Counted from the stretch's first letter, positions 44,936 to 55,030 are shown. The stretch is DNA of 64,000 nucleotides from Aliikangiella coralliicola (GCF_007004725.1 NZ_ML660168.1:124001-188000), one strand, 5' to 3'. Notes: generated from the sequence alone by a model not told the origin. Numbers and translations: made by a program.

Positions 44936-45589
44936 ATGTGTGGCGCATTCGGCATTAATCAGAATAGTTCATTGATCAAAATATTACTCGAAGCACTGCA
45001 TATTTCCACCGAAATAGAGAGTGACTTGAATATCAGGCCAAACGCCAGAATTCCCATTTCTATTGGTCAAGGTGGTCAAGCTACAGGCGTTGAAGCTAAT
45101 TGGTGGCTTTTTCAAAAGAGAACTGAAACAGGCTTTACCTATCACAATCAATGGCGTTCATTTAATACACGCAAAGATAAACTTTTTTCTAATCGCCAAG
45201 CAGATTTTTCATATAGACGTTGTGTTATTCCCGCCAGTTGTTTTTATGAGTGGAAAGGCAACCGCTACAAAATTGAACCCGTAGATAAAGCAATCGCGTT
45301 CGGCGGTTTATATAAAGTGTGGCACGCCGGCGATGAACCTCCCCACTACTCCTGCTCGATCATCACACTTCCACCACACCCGAAGCTTTGTCACATTCAT
45401 GATAAATCGATACCACTCATGTTGCTGCCGGAAGAAATTACTCCCTGGCTTGACGACTCTTTTCATAACCCCAATTATTGGTTGCCGACTCTTGAAACCA
45501 AAATCAGATTTGATTTGAGAGTCACGCCCGTTGACAAAAAAGAGCCAGGTAAAGAAATCGGCGAAAGTGAAATCATTCCAGCCGATTAA
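44936..45589 (+). CDS. yedK: SRAP-domain protein (YedK/HMCES family)
   Basis: 217 residues. The catalytic cysteine C2 follows the initiator methionine, with N32/R34 (NIRPNARIP), E105 (CFYEWKG) and H155 (IHDKSIPLML) in the positions known from YedK. The family forms a stable thiazolidine crosslink with abasic sites in single-stranded DNA to protect them at replication forks. It begins 37 bases after asnC and may be read with it. Confidence 0.93.
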   Translation: MCGAFGINQNSSLIKILLEALHISTEIESDLNIRPNARIPISIGQGGQATGVEANWWLFQKRTETGFTYHNQWRSFNTRKDKLFSNRQADFSYRRCVIPASCFYEWKGNRYKIEPVDKAIAFGGLYKVWHAGDEPPHYSCSIITLPPHPKLCHIHDKSIPLMLLPEEITPWLDDSFHNPNYWLPTLETKIRFDLRVTPVDKKEPGKEIGESEIIPAD

Positions 45590-45611
45590 GCCGCCATGCC
45601 TTCGAGATAGT

Positions 45612-46979
45612 TTATTCTGCTAGCGAAAGCTGTTTTTGCTCTAAAAGCTTGAAAATATTCTGCCCAACTATCGTGTTGTCCAAATGCCCACGAAAGCTTT
45701 CACTTCCAGGTCCCAACGCGTAAAGGAAAACATCAACACCAGTATGACCATAGGTCGTCCAACCGGTATAACTCCTTTTAGAAATTACCTCACTCACCAA
45801 ACGTCGTGTTTTATCCCAGCTTTTTAAGTTGGATTCGCGCAATAATTGCTTTTCTGCTTCATTGAGTTTAAGTGAAGTCGCCTTATGAAATTCAGCAACA
45901 AGATTGCCTGATCGCTGAGCCTCTGTTGTAATTTTGGCTGGCGTATACTTAAATGACCGGATAACCTCTACATCCCAATGGTATCGGTCTTCGCCAGTCC
46001 ACCTGGAGCCAATTGATAATCCACCGGTCTCATGATCGGCGGTGGCAACGACCAATGTATTACCATCGGCTTTTGCAAAGTCCACGGCCGTTTTCATTGC
46101 GGCTTCAAAGTCCGCCATTTCAGAAATTACACCAACAATATCATTCTCATGGGCAGCCCAGTCAATCTGGCTACCTTCCACAACCAGGAAAAAACCCTTT
46201 GGATTTTTTGAAAGCTGCTCAATGGCCACTTGTGTCATCTCGGCCAGGGAAGGTGTGTGACTATCACGATCCCACATTTTCGGTAAGCCTTCTTTAGCGA
46301 ATAGACCAATAAGTTTTTCGCTATCAGCTTTGAGTAGTTCTTTTTTACTATCGACCACTGTGTAGCCTGCCTGAATAAACTCAGACAACAGGTTTCTGTC
46401 CTTTCGGACAAAGTAATTTAATCCGCCACCCAGCATTACATCAACCATTGGTGAGCCATCTTTCTGATTGTCAAAATACTGATCGGCAATATTATTTTTT
46501 TGCTCTCTATCAATCTGATGACTGGCAAACGCAGCTGGTGTAGCGTGTACAATTTCTGAGGTAGCGACCAACCCTGTAGACAAGCCAATGTTTTTAGCCT
46601 GTTCCAGAACCGTTTTATAGTGATTACCATTTTTGTCAATCGACAATGCACCGTTTACCGTCCGCTTTCCTGTTGCATAGGCGGTTGCGGAAGCCGCAGA
46701 ATCCGTCACGTTTTCTTTAGAATCATAAGAATTGGTACTTAAACTTCCCACCAGGTAATCATCAAAAACCAATTTTTCTTCTTCAGCAGTTTCGGGATTG
46801 TCTTTAAACATTCGGTACGCTTTGATATGAGCCGGCCCCATGCCGTCACCAACCAGCAGAATAATATTCTTTGGTTTAGGTGATGAATTAGTCGGCGAAT
46901 TAGCTGGTGGTTCAATCGTGACCGGCGCACTATCGCAGGCTGACAAAATGACAACCAGAGAAAAACTCAGGAGTTTCAT
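45612..46979 (-). CDS. phoA: Alkaline phosphatase, predicted lipoprotein
   Basis: 455 residues. The leader ends LSAC (C15), so the enzyme is probably lipid-anchored, unlike the soluble E. coli form. Active-site marks: metal ligand D45 (LLVGDGMGPAH), the phosphorylated S94 in VTDSAASATAY, GSQIDWAAH near 278, ATADHETGG near 324 and YGHTGVD near 420. It hydrolyses phosphomonoesters in the periplasm. No Pho box was identified. Confidence 0.93.
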   Translation of the reverse strand: MKLLSFSLVVILSACDSAPVTIEPPANSPTNSSPKPKNIILLVGDGMGPAHIKAYRMFKDNPETAEEEKLVFDDYLVGSLSTNSYDSKENVTDSAASATAYATGKRTVNGALSIDKNGNHYKTVLEQAKNIGLSTGLVATSEIVHATPAAFASHQIDREQKNNIADQYFDNQKDGSPMVDVMLGGGLNYFVRKDRNLLSEFIQAGYTVVDSKKELLKADSEKLIGLFAKEGLPKMWDRDSHTPSLAEMTQVAIEQLSKNPKGFFLVVEGSQIDWAAHENDIVGVISEMADFEAAMKTAVDFAKADGNTLVVATADHETGGLSIGSRWTGEDRYHWDVEVIRSFKYTPAKITTEAQRSGNLVAEFHKATSLKLNEAEKQLLRESNLKSWDKTRRLVSEVISKRSYTGWTTYGHTGVDVFLYALGPGSESFRGHLDNTIVGQNIFKLLEQKQLSLAE

Positions 46980-47131
46980 GGATTATTTGTTGCAGTATCA
47001 AAATTAGATAGCGGTATTCTATATCAATTCACCAATTGATTAACATCGCATTATTAACACTTGCATCTACATGCCCTTCGCAAGCCTCCAGACAGACGGT
47101 TTCGCTGCTATTTACAAGAGTAAAAAATCAA

Positions 47132-48304
47132 TCAGGCAACAGCATCATCGGCATCACCAACCTTAGAGGAGGGCAAAAATTCTGGTTTAGCGAGCTGACT
47201 AAATGCGTAAGCGATTACCAGAAATAATATTGGTTCAGTGACATCTGCTTGACCAACGGAGATAAATAACTGACATATTTCAATACCAGAGACAATCGCT
47301 AACCCGATTAAAATTGCCTTTATTTTATCTCCCCAATAGGCTTGCGCAAAGTGGGCTAAGCATCCAAACGTAAATAATCGTTCCAGGAAATTATAGGTGT
47401 TCACCCACATAGAGCCACTCAAATAACTGCCCAAGGGTGTCCAATTGAAATTAGACACGAACATTTTTTGATGCCACGGAAATAAATTTTTAACCACTAA
47501 TGCAATCGCTGTGAGTGCAACGATAACGACAAGCTGTTTTGAATCTGGCACTTTAAACGCGAGTACTCCACCAATTAGCGCTGAAATAATAAAAGTAAAA
47601 TCAACATCGTTATGAGCAATCAGAAGTTTTAGTAAAACAACAACAAAGACAAGACCTAAAGTGTTCAGGTAATTAAGGCGTCGCCAAGGATTGTCTTTAA
47701 TTAATGTCAGAAAACAATACCAGAATACACTTTGCGCAAAACACTGATACCAAATTAGATAAGGTGAATTGGCGATTGCAGCAATACTATCGATAAAACT
47801 GATCATGCTCCAGTCGGGAAAAAATGGGAACAACTGATACAAAAACCAAAACATCACCAAAATAATAGGTACGACATATTGGCTGTGCCATTCGCGATTA
47901 AGTCTGGGATTCAATTGCATTTGCTGCTGCACAATAATCGCGACAATAATACCGATTAAAATTCCCCATAAGTTAACCATCGCATCGCCAACGGTCGGAA
48001 CGCGGCTGGGTAAAAAGAATTGAGCCATTTGAAGAAGATAAGCAAATGCAAATCCCAAAAATAAAATCACTATCGCACGTCGACGTATTGGTGTTTTTTC
48101 TAAAGGCGCATAGAAAAAAGCAAAATATCCGAGAGGAATAAAGGTAAGAAAATTGCTCAAAACGTCACCGTTAGTGGTTTTGTGTGCAATACTGATCCCC
48201 CAATCAAGCCAAGCTATCTGACTAAAATCGGGCCATACGAAGTTAAACGGATAGAGCGATCCGTAAACAATTATTGTAATAACAATCCATAACAACGAAC
48301 GCAT
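47132..48304 (-). CDS. VanZ-like polytopic membrane protein
   Basis: 390 residues, ten or more hydrophobic segments. The N-terminal 120 residues carry VanZ-like features (DVLSNFLTFIPLGYFAFFY, and LQMAQFFLPSRVPTVGDAMVNLWG). VanZ-type proteins are loosely linked to glycopeptide tolerance, but most are of unknown role; none can be given here. Monocistronic, convergent with phoA's upstream side. Confidence 0.82.
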   Translation of the reverse strand: MRSLLWIVITIIVYGSLYPFNFVWPDFSQIAWLDWGISIAHKTTNGDVLSNFLTFIPLGYFAFFYAPLEKTPIRRRAIVILFLGFAFAYLLQMAQFFLPSRVPTVGDAMVNLWGILIGIIVAIIVQQQMQLNPRLNREWHSQYVVPIILVMFWFLYQLFPFFPDWSMISFIDSIAAIANSPYLIWYQCFAQSVFWYCFLTLIKDNPWRRLNYLNTLGLVFVVVLLKLLIAHNDVDFTFIISALIGGVLAFKVPDSKQLVVIVALTAIALVVKNLFPWHQKMFVSNFNWTPLGSYLSGSMWVNTYNFLERLFTFGCLAHFAQAYWGDKIKAILIGLAIVSGIEICQLFISVGQADVTEPILFLVIAYAFSQLAKPEFLPSSKVGDADDAVA

Positions 48305-48527
48305 GATAATTTGTTATCCAAAACCTTTAATAGTCAAGACCCTCTGGCATTTTTTAAGGTTAAACAGTCGTATCTCAGTTAGTTAAAAACAATTTCCGTT
48401 GACAAATAGGTTAATTCCTACATAAAACAATACTAACTCTAAAGACCCCCGTCGGCCAACCGCTATTTCAATTTGGACGCATATTTTCAGATATCTTGGA
48501 ATATCGACAAGCATTGGGTATCCTTGC

Positions 48528-49754
48528 GTGCACTATCAATTTCCTCGCGGTGTGGAATCTTTGTCCGATAATATCCGAAACTTGGTGATCCTTGGAGGCT
48601 ATGGAAACTTCGGTAAACGTATTGCACAACATTTGTGTCAACACAAAACAAAAACAATTTATATCGCCGGTAGAAACCAGGCAAAGGCCGAAGCCGCTTG
48701 TGCGTCTCTTTCAGAACTAACCGATCATCAAAAATTAATACCGCTGAAATTAAATACCGAAGGGCTGGATTTTATGAGCAGTTTAAAAGCGGTCTCGCCG
48801 GATATATTGATCCATACCGCAGGGCCATTTCAGAGGCAACATTATCACGTACCTCAGGCATGTATTGATGCTGATTGTCATTACATTGATCTCGCCGATG
48901 ATCGCCGCTTCGTCTGTGACATAGGTCAGCTCAATCAACAAGCGAAAGACAAAAATCTATTAGTCGTATCAGGCGCCAGCTCAGTACCAGGCCTCTCCTC
49001 AACGGTAATCAGCCAATTAGCACTGGAATACAAATCCCTGGAAACTATTGATATCGCAATTGCGCCTGGCAATAAAGCAGAAAGAGGGATGGCAACACTC
49101 ACAGGCATTTTATCCTATACAGGACATCCTTTTGCATCATTTATTGATGGTCAGTGGCAAACGATCTACGGGTGGATGTCCTCTCGTCAAATCGACTTCG
49201 GTGAATCTGTCGGTAAACGCTGGTTAGCAAACGTAGACGTTCCCGACCTCGAACTTTTCCCTGGTTTTTATGCCGGGATAAAAACAGTTCGTTTTCAGGC
49301 CGGCCTCGAATTAGCGTTACTTCATCGCACCATGGAAATGATGGCATGGCTGGCAAAGAAAAAATGGGTGAAGAATTGGGCGCCATTAGCTCCTCTTATT
49401 TTCAAAATTAGCCAAGGTTTTAATTTCTTCGGTAGTGATATCGGCGGCATGAGAGTTCAGCTTGATGGTATCAACCACAACAATCAGCAACAACAAACGC
49501 AGTGGACTCTGATTGCAGAAAACGGTATCGGGCCGTTTATTCCAACTTTTCCCTCCATTATTCTGGCTAACAAACTGATAGCCGGAGATATCACAGACTA
49601 TGGCGCAAAACCCTGTCTCAATCTATTTTCTCTAACCGAATTTGATTTCATCGCGGGCCCACTCGGCATCTATAATAAAACTATCCGTGAGAATATTACC
49701 CAGCCTGTTTCCCCTCTCACCGCAGCCAATCCAACTGGAGCCAATCGTGGATAG
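48528..49754 (+). CDS. Saccharopine dehydrogenase-like NAD(P)-binding protein
   Basis: 408 residues from a GTG; the start is uncertain because the conserved part begins at about residue 18 (NLVILGGYGNFGKRIA, a Rossmann GxGxxG). FIAGRN-like YIAGRNQAKAE and DILIHTAGPFQRQHYHVPQACIDADCHYIDLADD are typical of the trans-acting saccharopine dehydrogenase/reductase family. It overlaps the next gene by 8 bases. The substrate is unknown. Confidence 0.8.
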   Translation: MHYQFPRGVESLSDNIRNLVILGGYGNFGKRIAQHLCQHKTKTIYIAGRNQAKAEAACASLSELTDHQKLIPLKLNTEGLDFMSSLKAVSPDILIHTAGPFQRQHYHVPQACIDADCHYIDLADDRRFVCDIGQLNQQAKDKNLLVVSGASSVPGLSSTVISQLALEYKSLETIDIAIAPGNKAERGMATLTGILSYTGHPFASFIDGQWQTIYGWMSSRQIDFGESVGKRWLANVDVPDLELFPGFYAGIKTVRFQAGLELALLHRTMEMMAWLAKKKWVKNWAPLAPLIFKISQGFNFFGSDIGGMRVQLDGINHNNQQQQTQWTLIAENGIGPFIPTFPSIILANKLIAGDITDYGAKPCLNLFSLTEFDFIAGPLGIYNKTIRENITQPVSPLTAANPTGANRG

Positions 49755-50220
49755 CTACCTGACAGTAAAACTCATTCATATTATCGCTGCCGTGGTCGTT
49801 GCTGGAACAGGAAGTGGGATCGCTTTCTTTATGTTAATGGCGGTAAAATCAAAGGAGCCGCAAGTCATCAGAGTTATTTGTCGCCATGTGGTTTTAGCCG
49901 ACTGGTTATTCACCGCACCGGCGGTAGTGATACAGTTAATTTCCGGTTTATATTTAATGGAGTTACTTGGTTATTCTTTTACTTCCCCCTGGTTTGCTGC
50001 CGTTATCAGTTTATTTATTTTCATCGGCATATGCTGGCTACCGGTTATTATCATTCAATACAAATTGAGAAAATTATCTGCAGAGAAATCTTTTCGCCTC
50101 GATAGCTCCCTTAAATTTCAACAGTTATTCAAGCGCTGGATTTTCCTGGGCATTCCGGCTTTCACAGCAATTCTGATACTTTTCTGGCTGATGGTGTTTA
50201 AACCATTAGCTGTCACATAA
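49747..50220 (+). CDS. DUF2269-like integral membrane protein
   Basis: 157 residues from the GTG at 49747 (TGGAG upstream), which overlaps the stop of the preceding gene; longer frames would run deep inside that gene. Four membrane helices with KLIHIIAAVVVAGTGSGIAFFM at the start and LADWLFTAPAVVIQLISGLYLM, characteristic of DUF2269 proteins. Function unknown. Confidence 0.8.
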   Translation: MDSYLTVKLIHIIAAVVVAGTGSGIAFFMLMAVKSKEPQVIRVICRHVVLADWLFTAPAVVIQLISGLYLMELLGYSFTSPWFAAVISLFIFIGICWLPVIIIQYKLRKLSAEKSFRLDSSLKFQQLFKRWIFLGIPAFTAILILFWLMVFKPLAVT

Positions 50221-50245
50221 TCATGATTTCGATAACTGAATTAAT

Positions 50246-50638
50246 ATGTCTTACTCACATCTGACACTCATTAGACTCAGCTTGGCATCGTTATGGATAT
50301 TCACTGCCTTAACCTCACTTGTTTGGGGTTATCAGACCGGAGTCGACATTTTAATCAGTGCTAAATTTCACAACATTCGTATCGACGAATCAACGGCAAG
50401 GCTGCTCGTATATGCGGGCAGTGGCGTCGATTTCATTATTGGAGTCTGGTTGTTATCAAACCGCTCAATCAAGCTTTGTTGTAATATTCAAATTTTTGTC
50501 ATTATTATTTTTACGCTTTTAATCACTATCATTGACGCGAGTTACTGGTTTCATCCTTTTGGTCCGATCACCAAAAATATTCCGATACTGGTTTTGATAT
50601 TAATTTATCGGGCACAATTAAAAACTAATTCGTCGTAA
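50246..50638 (+). CDS. DoxX-like membrane protein
   Basis: 130 residues, four helices. RLSLASLWIFTALTSLVWG near the start and the helical spacing resemble DoxX-like families. Third gene of the oxidoreductase operon, 25 bases after the DUF2269-like gene. Its 3' end overlaps the convergent DUF3667 gene by 14 bases. Confidence 0.7.
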   Translation: MSYSHLTLIRLSLASLWIFTALTSLVWGYQTGVDILISAKFHNIRIDESTARLLVYAGSGVDFIIGVWLLSNRSIKLCCNIQIFVIIIFTLLITIIDASYWFHPFGPITKNIPILVLILIYRAQLKTNSS

Positions 50639-51383
50639 ACCAAACCAGGTAGCCTTTTATCGCCATAATAATGACTAATACAGTGATTGCCGCATAACAA
50701 ATATAAGCCAAAGCGGCTCTCCAAATTCCCGATAAAAATGAACTCTGGAAAAAAACCAGGATAGACCAAATACTGTAAACGATTGCAAACAATCCCTGCA
50801 GAGTATCAATAATTTTATTCGGCGAAAGCTGTGTAATGAGCAAAAAGGTTGTTATTATCGCGAGGTTGGCATTCAAGTAAAATAAAAATGCAGTGACTTC
50901 ACCAGCAGTTCTTTTTTTACCAAAAAAAAGCCCCAGAAAAAAGCCACAAACCGGCACAAAGGCCAACATAATGAAATGACTATATCGCAGAACCCACTGA
51001 GCAATGAGCTGTTTTTTATCATCAGGTATATTAATAAAATCAGGCAACACCAACTGAGCCTGAGGCACACGGCCTTCGGCTTGCAGTAACTGCATGATTA
51101 GTAAACTCATCCCCATAGTGATGATGAAGTATTTGACCGGATGAATAAAACGAATTCTCTTTCCCAAAACATAATTCAAACTGGCCTTTCCCGGGTTAAC
51201 TAACATTTCGCGAATAGTCACAAATAGCCGGCTATCGTAATCAAAAACCTGAGAAAATGTATGGCGAATCGATTTGGCCATAGTTATCGTTTGGGTGTGA
51301 GTATTTTGGCCGCAGTTTGCACAGAAATTTCCACTGGCAAGATAACCACAGTTAAGGCACTCGGTCATGAATTCTTTTTCCAT
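50625..51383 (-). CDS. DUF3667 membrane protein with N-terminal zinc ribbon
   Basis: 252 residues from the ATG at 51383, chosen because AGAGGA stands nine bases upstream; ATGs at 51392 and 51368 also fit. A zinc ribbon CLNCG...CANCG opens the protein, then the DUF3667 helical segment (TFSQVFDYDSRLFVTIREMLVNPGKA) and about five membrane helices. No function is known. Convergent with the DoxX-like gene, with overlapping stop codons. Confidence 0.82.
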   Translation of the reverse strand: MEKEFMTECLNCGYLASGNFCANCGQNTHTQTITMAKSIRHTFSQVFDYDSRLFVTIREMLVNPGKASLNYVLGKRIRFIHPVKYFIITMGMSLLIMQLLQAEGRVPQAQLVLPDFINIPDDKKQLIAQWVLRYSHFIMLAFVPVCGFFLGLFFGKKRTAGEVTAFLFYLNANLAIITTFLLITQLSPNKIIDTLQGLFAIVYSIWSILVFFQSSFLSGIWRAALAYICYAAITVLVIIMAIKGYLVWFTTN

Positions 51384-51626
51384 AGAGCCCATTCCTCTCT
51401 ATTTTTTATTCTTATCTTTTACACTGAGACTATCAAATATTTTGATCAACCAACAGCTTATTTAATCGTCAACTTCAACATATCTACTTAATCAATCGTC
51501 TCGACCAATTCGGATTTGTGTTTTAATCAATTCCCAATATAATGTCGCGCGACAAAACTATCTATTTTTAAGATAGTTGGCTAAAGTTATAAAGATGTGA
51601 TCAGGGAATAAACCAACAAATCAATA

Positions 51627-53909
51627 ATGGAAATGAATAAAATTAACCAATTAACTCGATACTTCATTCTGGCAACCTGCTTTTTCCAATCGCTCATCAT
51701 TTCTGCCGCAGAAACTTCTGTTCAGCGAAAAAAGATTAACTACCAACTGCCGCATGTCGCGGAAACCATTAACGTTGATGCCAGTCTTAATGAATCGGCA
51801 TGGCAACAGGCGCTAAAAATCGAACTAAATTATGAAACTGATCCTGGTGAAAACACTACACCACCGGTAAAAACAGAAGTTTTTTTGTTCGAAAATGGTG
51901 ACACGCTTTTCGTCGGCTTTAATGCTCATGACCCAGATCCATCAGCCATCAGAGACTATTTGACTGATCGTGATGATGTTTGGAGTAGCGATTTTGTCGG
52001 TATCAAATTTGATACTTTTGGAGAATCACGTAAAGCCTTTCAATTTTTTGTTAATGCCCTTGGGGTTCAGGCAGACGCCACCCAGGAAGATTTTCGCGGT
52101 GACGACTCTAACTGGGATGCCATCTGGGATAGCGCGGGTCGTGTGACAGAAACAGGTTATATCGTTGAAATGGCCATTCCACTGCGCGCGCTTCGTTTCC
52201 CCGAAAAGCAAGGTTTTCAAACCTGGCCGATGGAAATATTAAGATTCTACCCGCGAGAATTTCGCCATCGTATCGCCAGCTCACCGGTTAACCGAAATAT
52301 TCCTTGCCGTGTTTGCCAATTTGACCACTTAATCGGGTTTTCTGATATTAAACCGTCTAAAAACCTTAGCTTTACCCCGACACTGGTTGTCGCTCAGTCA
52401 GACAGCCGGGAAGACGCGTTTTCGGAATGGGACGAAGGGGATATCGACAACGAAGTTGGTTTAGATTTTCGTTGGGGAATTACACAGGATATCATTCTGA
52501 ATGCGACCTTTAACCCCGACTTTTCTCAAGTGGAAGCAGATTCGGCACAACTGGATATCAACAATACCTTCACCATTTTTCTCGAAGAGAAACGCCCTTT
52601 CTTTTTGGATGGTGCGGACTATTTTAATACCCTGAATCGCCTGGTTCATACGCGGGATATTATCGAACCAGACTTTGGCCTTAAAGTTACAGGACAGAAT
52701 AACGGACATAGCTTCGGCGTATTCACGGCTGACGACAAACACACCAGCTTTCTAGTGCCAGGAAACCAGGGGTCAGAGCTGGTGCTATTAGAAAATGCCA
52801 AAAGTGAAAACCAGGTTCTGCGTTACTCCTATGACCTGGGTAACAAAAATACAATCGGCGTTTTAGTAACGAATCGCGATGGCGATGATTATTCAAACCA
52901 GGTAACTTCGATTGACGGCAAATATTGGTTTGACGGTAACAACTCCATTCAGATCCAGTATATGAGCTCTGACAGCCGCTATGCTGACGTAGTCATTGAC
53001 GAGTATGACTCAGTCAGCGTGAAAAATATTTCAGACGACGCCTACAGTATTAATTTTGATCATGAGTCACGTAACTGGTGGGCTTACGCGAGCTACAATG
53101 AGTTTGGCAAAGATTTTCGCGCAGATCTGGGCTTTCTAAGCCGAGTAAACTATGACAAAAGCGTCATCGGACTTGGGTATAAATGGTTTCCCGAAAACAA
53201 TAACACCTGGTGGAATAAAATCACTCTAGGCGGCGACTGGGATGTTACTTACGACAACGATAATCTTAAACTAGAACAAGAAAGCGAACTTAATTTCAGG
53301 CTATTTGCAGCGCTCCAATCAGAGACTGGCTTTGGGTTCGGGAAACGTGACCGTTATTATGATGGTGACGAATTCGACAATACACCTGGAAATTATTTTG
53401 ACGAACAGTTTATCTATTTCTTTTCGTTCTTAAAACCGGTAGAGGGTCTAAAAATCGGCTCTGAATTTGAATGGCAAGACGAAGTTGATGTGAGTAATGA
53501 GAGGCTTGGGGAATCTTTCAGGATCTCTCCCGACGTAACCTGGCAGTTTAACCGCCATTGGACCTCCCGCCTTGAGTATACTATTTTAGATTTCGATGTT
53601 CCCGATGGTGACCTTTTCGACGCCAAAGTGCTCAATTTCAGATTAACTTACCAGATTGATGTGCGGAGTTTGCTCAGATTTACGGTACAAGGTTTAGATA
53701 TTAAAAGAACCCCGGGGCTGTATCTGGATGACGTTGATGCCAGAGAAAAATCGCTGAACACACAGCTATTGTATTCCTATAAGATAAATCCCCAGACACT
53801 GTTTTTTGCAGGCTACTCCGATCAGGGCTATCAAGATGATGACCTTGATAGTATCAAGAAAACAGGCCGTTCGTTATTTATGAAATTCAGTTATGCCTGG
53901 CAGCTTTAG
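51627..53909 (+). CDS. Exported CBM9-like plus DUF5916 outer-membrane barrel protein
   Basis: 760 residues; a second ATG two codons on is equally possible. Signal peptide about 1-30, then a carbohydrate-binding family 9-like beta-sandwich (ETINVDASLNESAWQQA, VGFNAHDPDP; about 45-225) and a DUF5916 domain (LDFRWGITQDIILNATFNPDFSQVEADSAQLDIN at about 278-312, FFLDGADYF) with a C-terminal barrel ending in SYAWQL. Such proteins are found beside secreted or membrane-bound enzymes; role unknown. Confidence 0.85.
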   Translation: MEMNKINQLTRYFILATCFFQSLIISAAETSVQRKKINYQLPHVAETINVDASLNESAWQQALKIELNYETDPGENTTPPVKTEVFLFENGDTLFVGFNAHDPDPSAIRDYLTDRDDVWSSDFVGIKFDTFGESRKAFQFFVNALGVQADATQEDFRGDDSNWDAIWDSAGRVTETGYIVEMAIPLRALRFPEKQGFQTWPMEILRFYPREFRHRIASSPVNRNIPCRVCQFDHLIGFSDIKPSKNLSFTPTLVVAQSDSREDAFSEWDEGDIDNEVGLDFRWGITQDIILNATFNPDFSQVEADSAQLDINNTFTIFLEEKRPFFLDGADYFNTLNRLVHTRDIIEPDFGLKVTGQNNGHSFGVFTADDKHTSFLVPGNQGSELVLLENAKSENQVLRYSYDLGNKNTIGVLVTNRDGDDYSNQVTSIDGKYWFDGNNSIQIQYMSSDSRYADVVIDEYDSVSVKNISDDAYSINFDHESRNWWAYASYNEFGKDFRADLGFLSRVNYDKSVIGLGYKWFPENNNTWWNKITLGGDWDVTYDNDNLKLEQESELNFRLFAALQSETGFGFGKRDRYYDGDEFDNTPGNYFDEQFIYFFSFLKPVEGLKIGSEFEWQDEVDVSNERLGESFRISPDVTWQFNRHWTSRLEYTILDFDVPDGDLFDAKVLNFRLTYQIDVRSLLRFTVQGLDIKRTPGLYLDDVDAREKSLNTQLLYSYKINPQTLFFAGYSDQGYQDDDLDSIKKTGRSLFMKFSYAWQL

Positions 53910-54024
53910 CTATCAGTTTTAACTGTCAGTCCTGGTTTTCGTCCTGGCGCCAGGCATCCAAACTTAAACCTGAACTCGTAATTCGAAGTACAAATGCCGA
54001 GTTCAGATGAGGGAGCTATGAGCG

Positions 54025-54306
54025 CTACTGCCAGCGCTTCAGAGTGGGAATAAATGAATTAGCCAACTGTTCAGCTTGTTCTTGCGGCATACCAAGTTCA
54101 CCGGTCATGTTTGCTATCGAGCTATCTATCATTTGCTGGAGTGTCTGTTCTGGTTGAACAAACGCACCATCCTTAAAACAAATGCTGCAATATTCCTGGT
54201 GAAAACTCCCATCTCCCATGGTCCCAAGGTTACCGAAACTTTCTGAAATGGGCATTCCACAACTTTGACAGCGTGGTTTATCGTTACTTACTTCGTTGGT
54301 ACTCAT
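54025..54306 (-). CDS. Zinc-ribbon protein, small
   Basis: 93 residues from the ATG at 54306 (GAGAA upstream). Four cysteines in a CQSCGMPI...YCSICFKDG arrangement mark a putative zinc ribbon of the kind annotated Zn_ribbon_2. The C-terminal part is helical (LQQMIDSSIANMTGELG). Function unknown. Confidence 0.8.
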   Translation of the reverse strand: MSTNEVSNDKPRCQSCGMPISESFGNLGTMGDGSFHQEYCSICFKDGAFVQPEQTLQQMIDSSIANMTGELGMPQEQAEQLANSFIPTLKRWQ

Positions 54307-54502
54307 AGTTATTCTCTTAAAAATCAAATTGTTAGCTTAAACTTCTATTAATGACGTCGAGTTCTGACATTACATTACGTTAAAAAACTCCCACCTGCTT
54401 ATGCTCAGTAGTAAGAGTCTTCACTATTTTTTTAATTTATTTGTAACATATCAAAGCCAACGCCGTCTCTGTTAACGCTACTTTTTGATAGTCCCCTAAT
54501 TT

Positions 54503-54529
54503 GCCGCACTTAATGTGCGGCTTTTTTTT
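54503..54529 (+). terminator. Strong intrinsic terminator without an adjacent gene
   Basis: GCCGCAC (54503-54509) and GTGCGGC (54515-54521) pair around five bases, followed by eight T. It is rightward, but both flanking genes are leftward; the nearest plus-strand gene ends at 53909. It may end an unannotated small RNA. Confidence 0.85.
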
Positions 54530-54550
54530 GGCCACCATTTAAGTAATAAC

Positions 54551-55030
54551 TTAACCGCACTCATTTCCCATCGAAGCAAACCACTCAGCCCCTCTTTGAG
54601 CAATTTCTTCGCCAGTCAAATCTTCCATATGAGTGGCAATTGACCAAATATGACCTGAGGGATCGCGTACCTGGCAATAACGATCACCCCAAAACATATC
54701 TGCAGGCGGCATCACTTCTTCCGCCCCAGCGGTAAGCGCTTGCTGATAAGCATTATCTGTGTCCTCAACATACAAACAAATAAAACAACTGCTCCCACCG
54801 AGTTGATTAGGGGCTTTAGGGCCTTCTTCTCCCCATTGATTACTACCCACCATCACCATTGCATCACCTATTTTTAACTCCGCGTGCATCAATAAATCAT
54901 CAGGGCCAGGCATACACATGGTAATTTCGGCATTAAAAGCAGATTTATAAAACTCCAACATATCGGCACCACCATTGATGATGATATGTGGTGTAATGCT
55001 GGTGAAACCTTCAGGAATTGGATTAGCCAT
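54551..55030 (-). CDS. VOC-family protein (PhnB/glyoxalase-like)
   Basis: 159 residues with the PhnB-type pattern of the VOC superfamily: ITPHIIINGGADMLEFYKSAFNAE at the start, DDLLMHAELKIGDAMVMVG, and MFWGDRYCQVRDPSGHIWSIATH. The metal and substrate are not certain. Single gene. Confidence 0.88.
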   Translation of the reverse strand: MANPIPEGFTSITPHIIINGGADMLEFYKSAFNAEITMCMPGPDDLLMHAELKIGDAMVMVGSNQWGEEGPKAPNQLGGSSCFICLYVEDTDNAYQQALTAGAEEVMPPADMFWGDRYCQVRDPSGHIWSIATHMEDLTGEEIAQRGAEWFASMGNECG

